Assembly (NCBI GenBank): GCA_964503965.1
Contig: CAZDCK010000001.1
Span: forward strand, 1-64,000
Direction: 5' to 3'
Source of the DNA: Eutrophocola sp964503965
Lineage (GTDB): Bacteria > Pseudomonadota > Gammaproteobacteria > Pseudomonadales > Pseudohongiellaceae
Length of the DNA stretch: 64,000 bases
Shown piece by piece: positions 53,217 through 61,726 of this stretch. The notes below the pieces were generated by a model. That model made no database searches and had not been told where the DNA came from. It saw only the letters and a list, made by a program, of their open reading frames with translations. The stretch's first letter is position 1. Each line of letters opens with the position of its first letter. A program made the translations under genes and the position numbers.

Positions 53217-55250
53217 TCAATCATTGATTGTGGATAGCCCGGCGAGAGGAGTTGATTCGATGGATTGGGCTGCCAATATATCCAGGCTACCGGACTCCGT
53301 GGATTGACCAGTCTCGTCATCCGAACCGGTCTCTTCTTCACTGGAAATCTCGGGGAGCCTGAATTCAGGTTTCAGTTCACCATTGTCAAGCAAATAGGCG
53401 TCCAGCACTTTACGAGCAATAGGCCCGGCTACGGAGCTACCCCCCTCACCATGCTCCACAAAGACACCAACCGCTATCTGGGGATTCTCCACCGGCGCAA
53501 ATGAGATAAACAAGGCATGATCGCGATACTTTTCAGGTACTTCCGCATCATTGTCAAAATCTTCAGGCATTCCGACAACCTGTGCTGTTCCTGATTTACC
53601 GGCCATCCGATAAGCCAGCGGATCATTCATGGCGATATAGGGATAGGCAGTACCGGTTTCCCGATAACCGCCAGCGCCCTTATGGACAACCATTGCCATG
53701 GATTCATGAATGAAATTCCAGTCATCCGGATTTTCAAGCTCAATATCCGGCAGGGATCTGTTGGGCTCTACTGGCTGTCCGGTCAGGCCAATCTGTCTGA
53801 GCATGGAAGGCTTTACCCATTTCCCCTTGTTGGCCAGCACCATCGCTGCCGTTGCCAGTTGCATTGGTGTCGCCTCGGTATAGCCCTGCCCGATGGAAGA
53901 ATTCAGGGAATCACCCGGATACCAGGGCTGCCCCAGCGTCTCTCTTTTCCACTGCCGGGAAGGCAACGTCCCGCTGCTTGCCCTCGCCACATCGACGGTG
54001 GTGTTACGACCGAACCCGAAACGGAAAAGAAATTCATGCATGCGGTCTATCCCCATGTCCGTGGCCAGGTCATAGAAATAGATATCACAGGACTGGAAAA
54101 TGGCTTTTTGCAGATCAACCTGGTTATGGCCGCTTTTATTCACCCACCAGGTCCAGTCATGGTAGACATGGCCTGCATTGCTGAGCTTGAAATAGCCGGG
54201 ATCACTGACCGTCTGTTCCCGTGTACGTAGTTTATAATCCAGGGCCGCCAGGCCCAGAAAAGGCTTGATCGTCGAACCCGGAGCATACTTCGCCAGCGCC
54301 CTGTTAAACATCGGGGTGTCCACAGGGTCATTGAGTTTTGCATATTCCTGTCGACTTATTCCCTGGACAAACAGATTGGAGTCAAAGGCAGGTTTGCTGA
54401 CCATAGCTAGAATACCGCCATCGTTTGCATCCAGAGCTACAATGGCACCTCGGTAATCCCCGAGTGCCTCGACCGCGGCTTTTTGAAGATTGATATCCAG
54501 GTTAAGAACAAGATCATGACCGGGAACAGGATCTGTCCGGTCAAGCACTTTCATTAATTGGCCACGGGCATTCTTCTCGACGGTTTCATAACCTACCTGA
54601 CCATGAAGCACTTCCTCGTAATATTTCTCCACACCTTCCTTGCCGATTTGATGGGTTCCACTGTAGTTCACCGGATCCACTTTCTGTAATTCATCTTCCG
54701 TGATACTGCCAAGGTAACCAACAGCATGGGCTATGGCTTCTCCATCCGGGTAATGGCGTACCAATTCAGCTTCAACACTCACACCGGGCAAGCGAAACTG
54801 GTTTACCGAGATACGGGCGATTTCCTCCTCACTGAGATTGTAGCGAACTGGAACCGCAGCATAGGGTACATGGCGGTTTCTCAATCGGGTTCGAAATTTA
54901 TCCTCATCCTCTACTGAAAAATCTATGACTTCACGAATGATTTCAATCGACCGGTCTATATCTCCAGCATGCTCTTTGATAAGTGAAAGGGTAAAACTGG
55001 GGATATTCTCTGCCAGCAGAACGCCATTACGATCATAGATCAGACCACGGGTTGGCATTACAGGCTGGACGTGTATGCGGTAGCTGTCAGATTTAGTTGA
55101 GTAGTATTCGTGCTGGTTGACCTGAAGATAAAACAGGCGAGCGAAGAGAAGCAGTATGAGAAGAAAAGCAATTACTCCACCGACAATGAGTCTGGACAGT
55201 ACAATCTGCCGCTCCTGATGTCGATCTTGTAAGGTGATCTTTTCAGCCAT
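53217..55250 (-). CDS. mrdA: Penicillin-binding protein 2
   Basis: 677 residues. Single N-terminal membrane anchor (VIAFLLILLLFARLFYLQV), the pedestal domain with RGLIYDRNGVLLAEN, and the transpeptidase domain with Ser326 (APGSTIKPF), the SxN-like SSIGQGY region and KSGTAQV. It cross-links peptidoglycan in lateral growth with RodA. The C-terminal 40 residues are an acidic low-complexity tail (EISSEEETGSDDETGQ). Confidence 0.96.
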   Translation of the reverse strand: MAEKITLQDRHQERQIVLSRLIVGGVIAFLLILLLFARLFYLQVNQHEYYSTKSDSYRIHVQPVMPTRGLIYDRNGVLLAENIPSFTLSLIKEHAGDIDRSIEIIREVIDFSVEDEDKFRTRLRNRHVPYAAVPVRYNLSEEEIARISVNQFRLPGVSVEAELVRHYPDGEAIAHAVGYLGSITEDELQKVDPVNYSGTHQIGKEGVEKYYEEVLHGQVGYETVEKNARGQLMKVLDRTDPVPGHDLVLNLDINLQKAAVEALGDYRGAIVALDANDGGILAMVSKPAFDSNLFVQGISRQEYAKLNDPVDTPMFNRALAKYAPGSTIKPFLGLAALDYKLRTREQTVSDPGYFKLSNAGHVYHDWTWWVNKSGHNQVDLQKAIFQSCDIYFYDLATDMGIDRMHEFLFRFGFGRNTTVDVARASSGTLPSRQWKRETLGQPWYPGDSLNSSIGQGYTEATPMQLATAAMVLANKGKWVKPSMLRQIGLTGQPVEPNRSLPDIELENPDDWNFIHESMAMVVHKGAGGYRETGTAYPYIAMNDPLAYRMAGKSGTAQVVGMPEDFDNDAEVPEKYRDHALFISFAPVENPQIAVGVFVEHGEGGSSVAGPIARKVLDAYLLDNGELKPEFRLPEISSEEETGSDDETGQSTESGSLDILAAQSIESTPLAGLSTIND

Positions 55251-55430
55251 AGTTGATATCAGCGGATATCACTCGAACCACAATTAATGAAAATTCTCGA
55301 AATAAATTTAACGATAAATTTAAAGTTAGTGTCGATGGTAATGAAAAATCAGATACCAGTATAACTTGGACAAGATAAATGCCACATCAGTTCCTCGAGT
55401 TTTCAATATAACCTCAAAACTGACCCGAAA

Positions 55431-55907
55431 TCATTCCCTGTGATATGGATGCCCTGCCAGAACACTCCAGATCCGGTATACCTGCTCCGCCACCACAATT
55501 CTAACAACAGTGTGCGGTAATGTTAATGCTGATAAAGACCATATTTCATCGGCCTTTTCCAGGCATTCCGGTGATAGGCCATCCGGCCCGCCCACCAGTA
55601 GTGCAAGACTGCTTCGGCCATCATCCATGATTCGCCTGAGTTTACCAGCCATGGCTTCCGTAGATAAGGCCTTGCCCTGGACATCAAGCGCAATTACATA
55701 ACTGTTTGCAGGAACAGCATTGAGAATGGATTTACCTTCATTATCTCTAATTCTGTCCAGGTCATTGTTGGCTTTTCCGCGTCGACCAAGGGGAATTTCT
55801 TTAATGACCAGTTCAAAATTTCTGGGCAGGCGTTTCTGGTATTCCACGACCCCGCTTTCAACCCACGCGGGCATTTTATTACCAACACCAATCACATGAA
55901 CTTTCAT
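55431..55907 (-). CDS. rlmH: 23S rRNA (pseudouridine1915-N3)-methyltransferase
   Basis: 158 residues, SPOUT family. ALLVGGPDGLSPECLEKAD and SLSALTLPHTVVRIVVAEQVYR form the trefoil-knot SAM site. It methylates pseudouridine 1915 in helix 69. I use ATG 55907; a TTG immediately upstream is less likely. The 180 bp before mrdA is AT-rich. Confidence 0.95.
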   Translation of the reverse strand: MKVHVIGVGNKMPAWVESGVVEYQKRLPRNFELVIKEIPLGRRGKANNDLDRIRDNEGKSILNAVPANSYVIALDVQGKALSTEAMAGKLRRIMDDGRSSLALLVGGPDGLSPECLEKADEIWSLSALTLPHTVVRIVVAEQVYRIWSVLAGHPYHRE

Positions 55908-55937
55908 CAAGCAAATCCTGTACAGCCATACCGGCCT

Positions 55938-56279
55938 TTAAGAATTCTTCGTCCCCGGCGTCATGCCCCACAAAGATTCCAGGTCATACAATTTTCTGGT
56001 TTCCTCAAGCATTACATGGACGATTACATCTCCCAGATCTATAAGCACCCACTCGGACTGCGACTGTCCCTCAGTGCCAAAAACTGAACCTCCAGCTTCC
56101 TTGATCTTTATGACTACTTCATTGGCCATAGACTTTACATGCCTGGAAGATGTGCCTGTCACTACGATCATATAGTCAGCAATCGTGGTAATACCTGATA
56201 CTTCAAGACAGCTGATATCCTTGCCTTTCATATCATCCAGGGCATCAACTGCGATTTGCTTGATTTTTTCAGCGTCCAA
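55938..56279 (-). CDS. rsfS: Ribosomal silencing factor RsfS
   Basis: 113 residues. DMKGKDISCLEVSGITTIAD and SEWVLIDLGDVIVHVM, ending in YDLESLWG, are the RsfS (YbeB, Iojap) hallmarks. It binds uL14 and blocks subunit joining in starvation. Its start overlaps the nadD stop by 11 bases. Confidence 0.94.
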   Translation of the reverse strand: MDAEKIKQIAVDALDDMKGKDISCLEVSGITTIADYMIVVTGTSSRHVKSMANEVVIKIKEAGGSVFGTEGQSQSEWVLIDLGDVIVHVMLEETRKLYDLESLWGMTPGTKNS

Positions 56280-56922
56280 ATTTTTCCTCCCGGAAATACA
56301 GATTATTCGCTTTGATATAAAGCATTACATTCTCCGGCAACAGGGGATTCACTGACCCACCTGATAACAATTTCTCTCTTACATCCGAAGAAGAGATATC
56401 GTTCATTGCCAACTGTACCTCGAGGATTTTTCCCCGCGTGTACTTTTTCATTCCATTGATATCACTTACAAGCCTGGACTCATATTCCCCTTGCAACTTT
56501 GGATCGAGAGATTGTTGATATCCAGGCCTCGCAGCAATAACAATATGAGCCAGCTCAAGTATGCCTTCCCATTTATACCAGGTATGAAAGTCATTGAAGG
56601 CATCCTGGCCCAAAATGTAAAACAGCCTCTTCCCGGGCATGTCATTTGTGTACTGCTCGAGCGTGTTATAGGTGTAGGACGGAGCTTCACTCAGACACTC
56701 CCTTGGATCTACCTGTAAACAGGCATCCTCCCCGGTCGCCAGTTCCAGCATGGCAATTCGGTGCTCATTATTAGCAAACTTACCTTCCCTGTGTACCGGA
56801 TTGCCACAGGGAAGGAGAAATAGATCGGATAGTTCTAGGGAAGATAAAGCCGTTCTGGCAATTTCCAGATGTCCGTTGTGGACGGGATCAAACATTCCGC
56901 CCATCAGGCCTACATCATTCAC
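56269..56922 (-). CDS. nadD: Nicotinate-nucleotide adenylyltransferase
   Basis: 217 residues. GLMGGMFDPVHNGHLEIART carries the nucleotidyltransferase HxGH motif and ISSSDVREKL the second signature. It makes deamido-NAD from nicotinate mononucleotide and ATP. It sits between proA and rsfS as in Pseudomonas. Confidence 0.95.
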   Translation of the reverse strand: MNDVGLMGGMFDPVHNGHLEIARTALSSLELSDLFLLPCGNPVHREGKFANNEHRIAMLELATGEDACLQVDPRECLSEAPSYTYNTLEQYTNDMPGKRLFYILGQDAFNDFHTWYKWEGILELAHIVIAARPGYQQSLDPKLQGEYESRLVSDINGMKKYTRGKILEVQLAMNDISSSDVREKLLSGGSVNPLLPENVMLYIKANNLYFREEKFGR

Positions 56923-56943
56923 AGGATCTGTTACCTAGCCCAC

Positions 56944-58215
56944 TTATTTGCGGATATGACCATCCCCAAGCACGACATACTTCTGGGAGGTCAGTCCCTC
57001 AAGACCAACAGGTCCCCGGGCATGAATCTTGTCTGTGGAAATGCCGATTTCAGCCCCCAGGCCATATTCAAAACCGTCAGCAAATCGCGTACTGGCATTG
57101 ATCATGACAGAACTTGAGTCCACTTCCCGGAGGAAACGACGTCCTCGGGAATAATCCTCTGTCACGATAGTATCCGTATGCTGGGAGCTGTAGGTATTTA
57201 TGTGGTCAATAGCTTCATCAAGCCCCTTGACCACGCGTATGGACAAAATGGCGCCCAGGTATTCGGTATTCCAGTCTTCCTCTGTCGCCGGCACCGCGTC
57301 GGAAAGGATTTCACAGGTCCGGGGACAACCACGCAGTTCCACATCGAACTCGTTGTAGACCTGCTCAAGTTGGGGCAGGACAGTGTCTGCCATTGATTCA
57401 GCCACCAGCAGTGATTCCATGGCATTACACACACCATAACGGTGGGTCTTGGCATTCAGGGCAATATTCACAGCCTTTGTCACATCAGCACCATCATCAA
57501 TATACACATGACAGATACCATCAAGATGCTTGATTACTGCCACACGGGCATCCCGACTGATACGTTCAATCAGCCCCTTTCCTCCCCGGGGAACAATAAC
57601 ATCAACATATTCAGGCATGGTGATGAGCTCACCAACAGCAGCCCTGTCGGTTGTACCAACCACCTGCACTGCCGTGGCAGGTAAACCCGCTGTTTCCAGC
57701 CCTAACCTGATGCAACGGGCGATAGCCTGATTTGAATGAATGGCTTCAGACCCACCACGCAGGATCGTGGCATTTCCCGATTTCAGGCACAAACTGGCCG
57801 CTTCAACAGTTACATTTGGACGGGACTCATAAATAATGCCGATTACTCCTAGGGGGACTCGCATTCGCCCTACCTGGATACCACTTGGCATATAGCGCAT
57901 ATCGGTGATTTCACCGATGGGGTCCGCCAGTGTCGCCACTTGCCGTAGCCCTTCAATCATCGTGTCAATACGTGCGGGGGTCAGCTCAAGCCTGTCGAGC
58001 ATTGCTGCTTCAAGACCTTTTTTCCTGCCGGCATCCAGATCACGGGCGTTGGCCTCGGCAAGTGTCTGTCGGCTGTCCTCGATGGCCTCCATTGAGGACA
58101 GTAAGGCCCTGTTCTTGTCCGCTGTATCTGCCGCCGCCATGATGCGCGAGGCTGCACGGGCCTGCTGCCCAAGCTCCTGCATCTGGTGTTTGATAATATT
58201 TTCCGCTTCAGTCAT
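56944..58215 (-). CDS. proA: Glutamate-5-semialdehyde dehydrogenase (gamma-glutamyl phosphate reductase)
   Basis: 423 residues. The catalytic Cys lies in NAMESLLVAE-type context (YGVCNAMESLL), with PLGVIGIIYESRPNVTVEA and DVIVPRGGKGLIERI typical of ProA. It reduces gamma-glutamyl phosphate in proline synthesis. It lies 21 bp upstream of nadD and is the first gene of the long minus-strand operon. Confidence 0.96.
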   Translation of the reverse strand: MTEAENIIKHQMQELGQQARAASRIMAAADTADKNRALLSSMEAIEDSRQTLAEANARDLDAGRKKGLEAAMLDRLELTPARIDTMIEGLRQVATLADPIGEITDMRYMPSGIQVGRMRVPLGVIGIIYESRPNVTVEAASLCLKSGNATILRGGSEAIHSNQAIARCIRLGLETAGLPATAVQVVGTTDRAAVGELITMPEYVDVIVPRGGKGLIERISRDARVAVIKHLDGICHVYIDDGADVTKAVNIALNAKTHRYGVCNAMESLLVAESMADTVLPQLEQVYNEFDVELRGCPRTCEILSDAVPATEEDWNTEYLGAILSIRVVKGLDEAIDHINTYSSQHTDTIVTEDYSRGRRFLREVDSSSVMINASTRFADGFEYGLGAEIGISTDKIHARGPVGLEGLTSQKYVVLGDGHIRK

Positions 58216-58274
58216 TGCCTTTCCGTGATTCCTGCCGGTTTTACAAAACGGTCCATTATACCGCAGTTCGGAAT

Positions 58275-58565
58275 TTACGGCATTGTCTCCCTGATCTTGT
58301 GCAGTAGTGTCCTGTCTCCCTGAATCAGGCGCAACTTTTCGTCCCGTCGCAATTTCTTGATCCTGGCTTCCAGACGGGACGCTTCACTTCTATCAGTCAC
58401 CGCCAGCTGGTATACCAACTTGAGGGGCCCTTTCCCCCTGAGACTCTTGGCCCCTGTCGGACTCCCCCGATGCTCCTCCAGACGACGTTCAAGCTCGGTT
58501 GTGATGCCGGTATACAGGAAGCCGGCCCCGGTTTCGAGAATGTAGACATACCAGCTGGCTGTCAC
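58275..58565 (-). CDS. GIY-YIG nuclease family protein (UPF0213/YhbQ-like)
   Basis: About 96 residues from the GTG at 58565, which follows GGGAGGGA by seven or eight bases. An in-frame ATG at 58634 lies too close to its purine stretch. WYVYILETGAGFLYTGITTELERRLEEH is the UPF0213 form of GIY-YIG, followed by KGPLKLVYQLAVTDRSEAS. Structure-selective DNA endonuclease activity is likely but not known for this member. Confidence 0.85.
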   Translation of the reverse strand: MTASWYVYILETGAGFLYTGITTELERRLEEHRGSPTGAKSLRGKGPLKLVYQLAVTDRSEASRLEARIKKLRRDEKLRLIQGDRTLLHKIRETMP

Positions 58566-58705
58566 GGGCAGTCCCTCCCACATACACGTGAATTTATGGG
58601 CTCCAGGAGCTTTTTGACTGGCATTTTTCGTCATTTCCCTGTATAAATTCGCCCCTAAATTTTGTGGGCAAAACTAATTTCTGCGCCCCAAGGGTAACCC
58701 TTCCA

Positions 58706-59875
58706 ATGTACAAGATTCAGACCTTTAACCAGATCTCTGAGAAGGGGCTGGTTCGCTTTACCAAGCAAGATTATCAGGTTTCTCCGGAAGAGGAGAATGC
58801 CGATGCCATACTGGTTCGCAGCCAAAAATTGTCGATGGATAACATCAACGGCAATCTCAAGGCCGTTGCCCGGGCCGGCGCGGGGACCAACAACATTCCT
58901 GTTGAGGCTTACACCCAGGAAGGTATTGTGGTGTTCAATACACCCGGCGCCAACGCCAATGCCGTGAAAGAGCTTGTCCTTTGCAGCCTGCTGCTATCCT
59001 CCCGGGGCATACTCCCGGGGACCAACTGGGTTAATGAACAATCCTCTGACCTGGATGCGTCAGCCCTGTCCAAACTCGTGGAAGCTGAGAAAAAGAAATT
59101 CAAGGGTACCGAACTCAAAGGTAAAACCCTGGGCGTAGTGGGACTAGGCGCAATCGGCGCCATGGTCGCAGACGCCGCTCTCCAGCTGGGCATGAAAGTG
59201 CTGGGTTATGACCCGGCCATATCCGTTGATGCAGCCTGGCGACTGGCCCACCAGATAGAAAAACAGGAGAACCTGACCTCCCTGATTTCCCGGTCAGACT
59301 TTGTAACACTGCATCTTCCTGTTCTGGAAAGCACCAGGAATCTGATCGATCGCAAAGTCATCAACTATTTCAAATCCGGGGCAGTCTTGCTGAACTTTTC
59401 CCGCGACGCCATTGTCGATGAGGAAGCCCTTACTGATGCTCTGGGTAATGGCCGTTTGTCGAGATACATCACAGACTTCCCCACGCCAGGCTTGTTGGAT
59501 AATGACAAGGCTATCCTAATGCCTCACATCGGGGCCAGCACCGAGGAAGCTGAGGAAAACTGTGCCATTATGGCTGTTGATCAGTTACGCGATTTTCTTG
59601 AAAACGGAAACATTCGCAACGCTGTGAACTTTCCTACCCTGACGCTGGAGAAATCCTCCGGATACCGGATTGCGATTATTAATGAAAATGTACCGAAAAT
59701 GCTGGGACAAATTCTCTCCATCCTGGCGGACAAGGACATCAACATTATCGACATGCTCAACAAAAGTCGCGATAGCATAGCCTACAACCTGATTGATATT
59801 GAGTCAGAACCCGACAACGAGACTCTCGAAGACATCAGGGCCATCGAACATGTCATCAAGGCATGGGTGATCTGA
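58706..59875 (+). CDS. serA: Phosphoglycerate dehydrogenase
   Basis: 389 residues from ATG 58706. Rossmann motif GVVGLGAIGAMVADAALQ, catalytic Arg in ARAGAGTNNIPV, Glu in VDEEAL-like context and His in MPHIGASTEEAEEN. A C-terminal ACT domain (RIAIINENVPKMLGQILSIL) is likely the serine effector site. It oxidises 3-phosphoglycerate, the first step of serine synthesis. It is followed 34 bp later by serC, the next enzyme. Confidence 0.93.
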   Translation: MYKIQTFNQISEKGLVRFTKQDYQVSPEEENADAILVRSQKLSMDNINGNLKAVARAGAGTNNIPVEAYTQEGIVVFNTPGANANAVKELVLCSLLLSSRGILPGTNWVNEQSSDLDASALSKLVEAEKKKFKGTELKGKTLGVVGLGAIGAMVADAALQLGMKVLGYDPAISVDAAWRLAHQIEKQENLTSLISRSDFVTLHLPVLESTRNLIDRKVINYFKSGAVLLNFSRDAIVDEEALTDALGNGRLSRYITDFPTPGLLDNDKAILMPHIGASTEEAEENCAIMAVDQLRDFLENGNIRNAVNFPTLTLEKSSGYRIAIINENVPKMLGQILSILADKDINIIDMLNKSRDSIAYNLIDIESEPDNETLEDIRAIEHVIKAWVI

Positions 59876-59909
59876 TCGCTTATCGCGCTTTTTTCGTAAG
59901 GACTACACA

Positions 59910-61001
59910 ATGACTAATCAGGTATACAATTTTGGTGCCGGTCCGGCCATGCTGCCCATACCGGTAATGCAGCGCATCCAGGAAGAATTTCTGGATTATC
60001 GTGGCATGGGTGTTTCAGTAATTGAAATCAGCCACCGGTCCAGGGAATTTGATGAAGTGATCAATCGCTGTGACGAGCTGATTCGCGAGATTGCTTCTCT
60101 GCCTGACAATTACAAGATTCTGTATACCCATGGTGGTGCGCGAATGCAGTTCTCCGCGGTTCCCATGAACCTGCTGCCCCTGAAACCGGCTGGCAAGGCG
60201 GTTTACAGCGAAACCGGCAATTTCTCCAAACAGGCCAATGTAGAAGCCGCACGCTATGGCGATATTCTTGTGGCCAGTAGCGGTGAAGCCAGCAATTATG
60301 ATCGGCTTCCGCCACTGACCCGTGACATGGTGCCTGATGATGCTTCCTATGCGTACATAACCAGCAACAACACGATCTATGGCACCCAGTACAAGTCATA
60401 CCCTGACCTGGGAGATATTCCTCTCGTGGTCGATGCCACCTCGGACATGCTGTCCAGACCGGTAGATTTTTCAAAGCTCGGTGTGATGTTCGCCAGCCTG
60501 CAGAAAAACCTTGGTCCGGCCGGTACCGCTCTTGTAATCGTGCGTGAAGATCTCATCGGTCACGCCATGAAGGAAACACCTTCCCTTCTGGATTATGCCG
60601 TGTATGAAAGCTCACATTCACTTTCCAATACAAATAACACCTTTGCAATTTATGCCATGTGCCTGGTAATGGAATGGTTGAAGGAGCAAGGTGGTGTTGA
60701 AGCCATGGCCAGAGTCAATGCCGACAAGGCAAATCTGTTATACGACATTATCGACAATAGTGACTTCTATTCGGGAACAGCCTACAGGGATGATCGTTCA
60801 CACATGAACGTTACTTTCACACTGCCCAATGATGATATGTCTCAACAGTTTCTGGCCCAGGCCCTGGAGAACGGTCTGTATGCGCTTAAGGGGCATCGCA
60901 AGGTGGGTGGAATTCGTGCGTCCATTTATAACGCCATGCCAATGGAAGGCTGTCAGGTACTGGCAGACTTCATGAAAGAGTTTGCCCGAACCAACGGTTG
61001 A
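59910..61001 (+). CDS. serC: Phosphoserine aminotransferase
   Basis: 363 residues, fold-type I PLP enzyme. YNFGAGPAMLPIPVMQRIQEE at the start and the PLP lysine in FASLQKNLGPAGTAL are diagnostic. AAGGA precedes the ATG by eight bases. It forms phosphoserine from 3-phosphohydroxypyruvate and glutamate. Confidence 0.96.
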   Translation: MTNQVYNFGAGPAMLPIPVMQRIQEEFLDYRGMGVSVIEISHRSREFDEVINRCDELIREIASLPDNYKILYTHGGARMQFSAVPMNLLPLKPAGKAVYSETGNFSKQANVEAARYGDILVASSGEASNYDRLPPLTRDMVPDDASYAYITSNNTIYGTQYKSYPDLGDIPLVVDATSDMLSRPVDFSKLGVMFASLQKNLGPAGTALVIVREDLIGHAMKETPSLLDYAVYESSHSLSNTNNTFAIYAMCLVMEWLKEQGGVEAMARVNADKANLLYDIIDNSDFYSGTAYRDDRSHMNVTFTLPNDDMSQQFLAQALENGLYALKGHRKVGGIRASIYNAMPMEGCQVLADFMKEFARTNG

Positions 61002-61008
61002 ACCGACT

Positions 61009-61551
61009 TTACAGGCGTTCCTGCAGCAACGCGATATTGTGCTGGATAGTCTCTCGTACTCTGGCGTTTTCCTCATCCACCATGGATAGTGCAGCCTGGT
61101 AATCAGCCATCGCCTCCCTGAAGCGGCCTCCGACAAACTTCGCGGTTCCCCTGTTGTTGACCGCTGACCATTTTGACGGGTCAAATGCCATGGCCGTCGA
61201 GCAGGCCTGAATGGCCTCATCGACACGCTGGTGACTGGTCAGGACAGTACAGTAGGCATTCCAGGCATAGTACTTGCGCTGCTTTTCCTGGGGCAAGGCG
61301 ATCCGCTCTACTTCAGCAATATAATCCCGGGCAGCGCCAAGAGCCTCGTCTTTTCTGCCATCAACCAGTAATTTCCGGATTCTTCCGACTTCATCAGGTT
61401 CAGTCAATTGAAGCACTTCTAATGGAATCGACTTCGTATTGAGGTTCGTGCCGGTGCGGGCCGGCTGGGCATTGAGTGATGTGCTGGCAACAAGAGCCAG
61501 AATGACAGCCAGCATGGTTGGTAGAAAAATATGGAATGAATGAAGTCTCAT
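61009..61551 (-). CDS. Secreted TPR-like hypothetical protein
   Basis: 180 residues from ATG 61551, behind an AGGTGAG site. Signal peptide (LPTMLAVILALVASTSLNAQ). The mature part is helical, with TPR-like repeats (DEAIQACSTAMAFDPSKWSA then FREAMADYQAALSMVDEENA). It may bind peptides or proteins in the periplasm. It ends seven bases from serC in convergent orientation. Confidence 0.78.
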   Translation of the reverse strand: MRLHSFHIFLPTMLAVILALVASTSLNAQPARTGTNLNTKSIPLEVLQLTEPDEVGRIRKLLVDGRKDEALGAARDYIAEVERIALPQEKQRKYYAWNAYCTVLTSHQRVDEAIQACSTAMAFDPSKWSAVNNRGTAKFVGGRFREAMADYQAALSMVDEENARVRETIQHNIALLQERL

Positions 61552-61726
61552 CAACTCACCTTGGGCGTAGTATTTTCGACAGGATTGCCATGACAGCCGG
61601 GGTACCAAACTAACAGAGCCTGTCGGGGTATAATCCCATGGCCCGAGCCGGTTCAAATCGACCTTAGGGCACAATTCACAGAATTATCGCGATAGAAGAC
61701 AGTACCCAGTCAGATTTTCTTTCAGA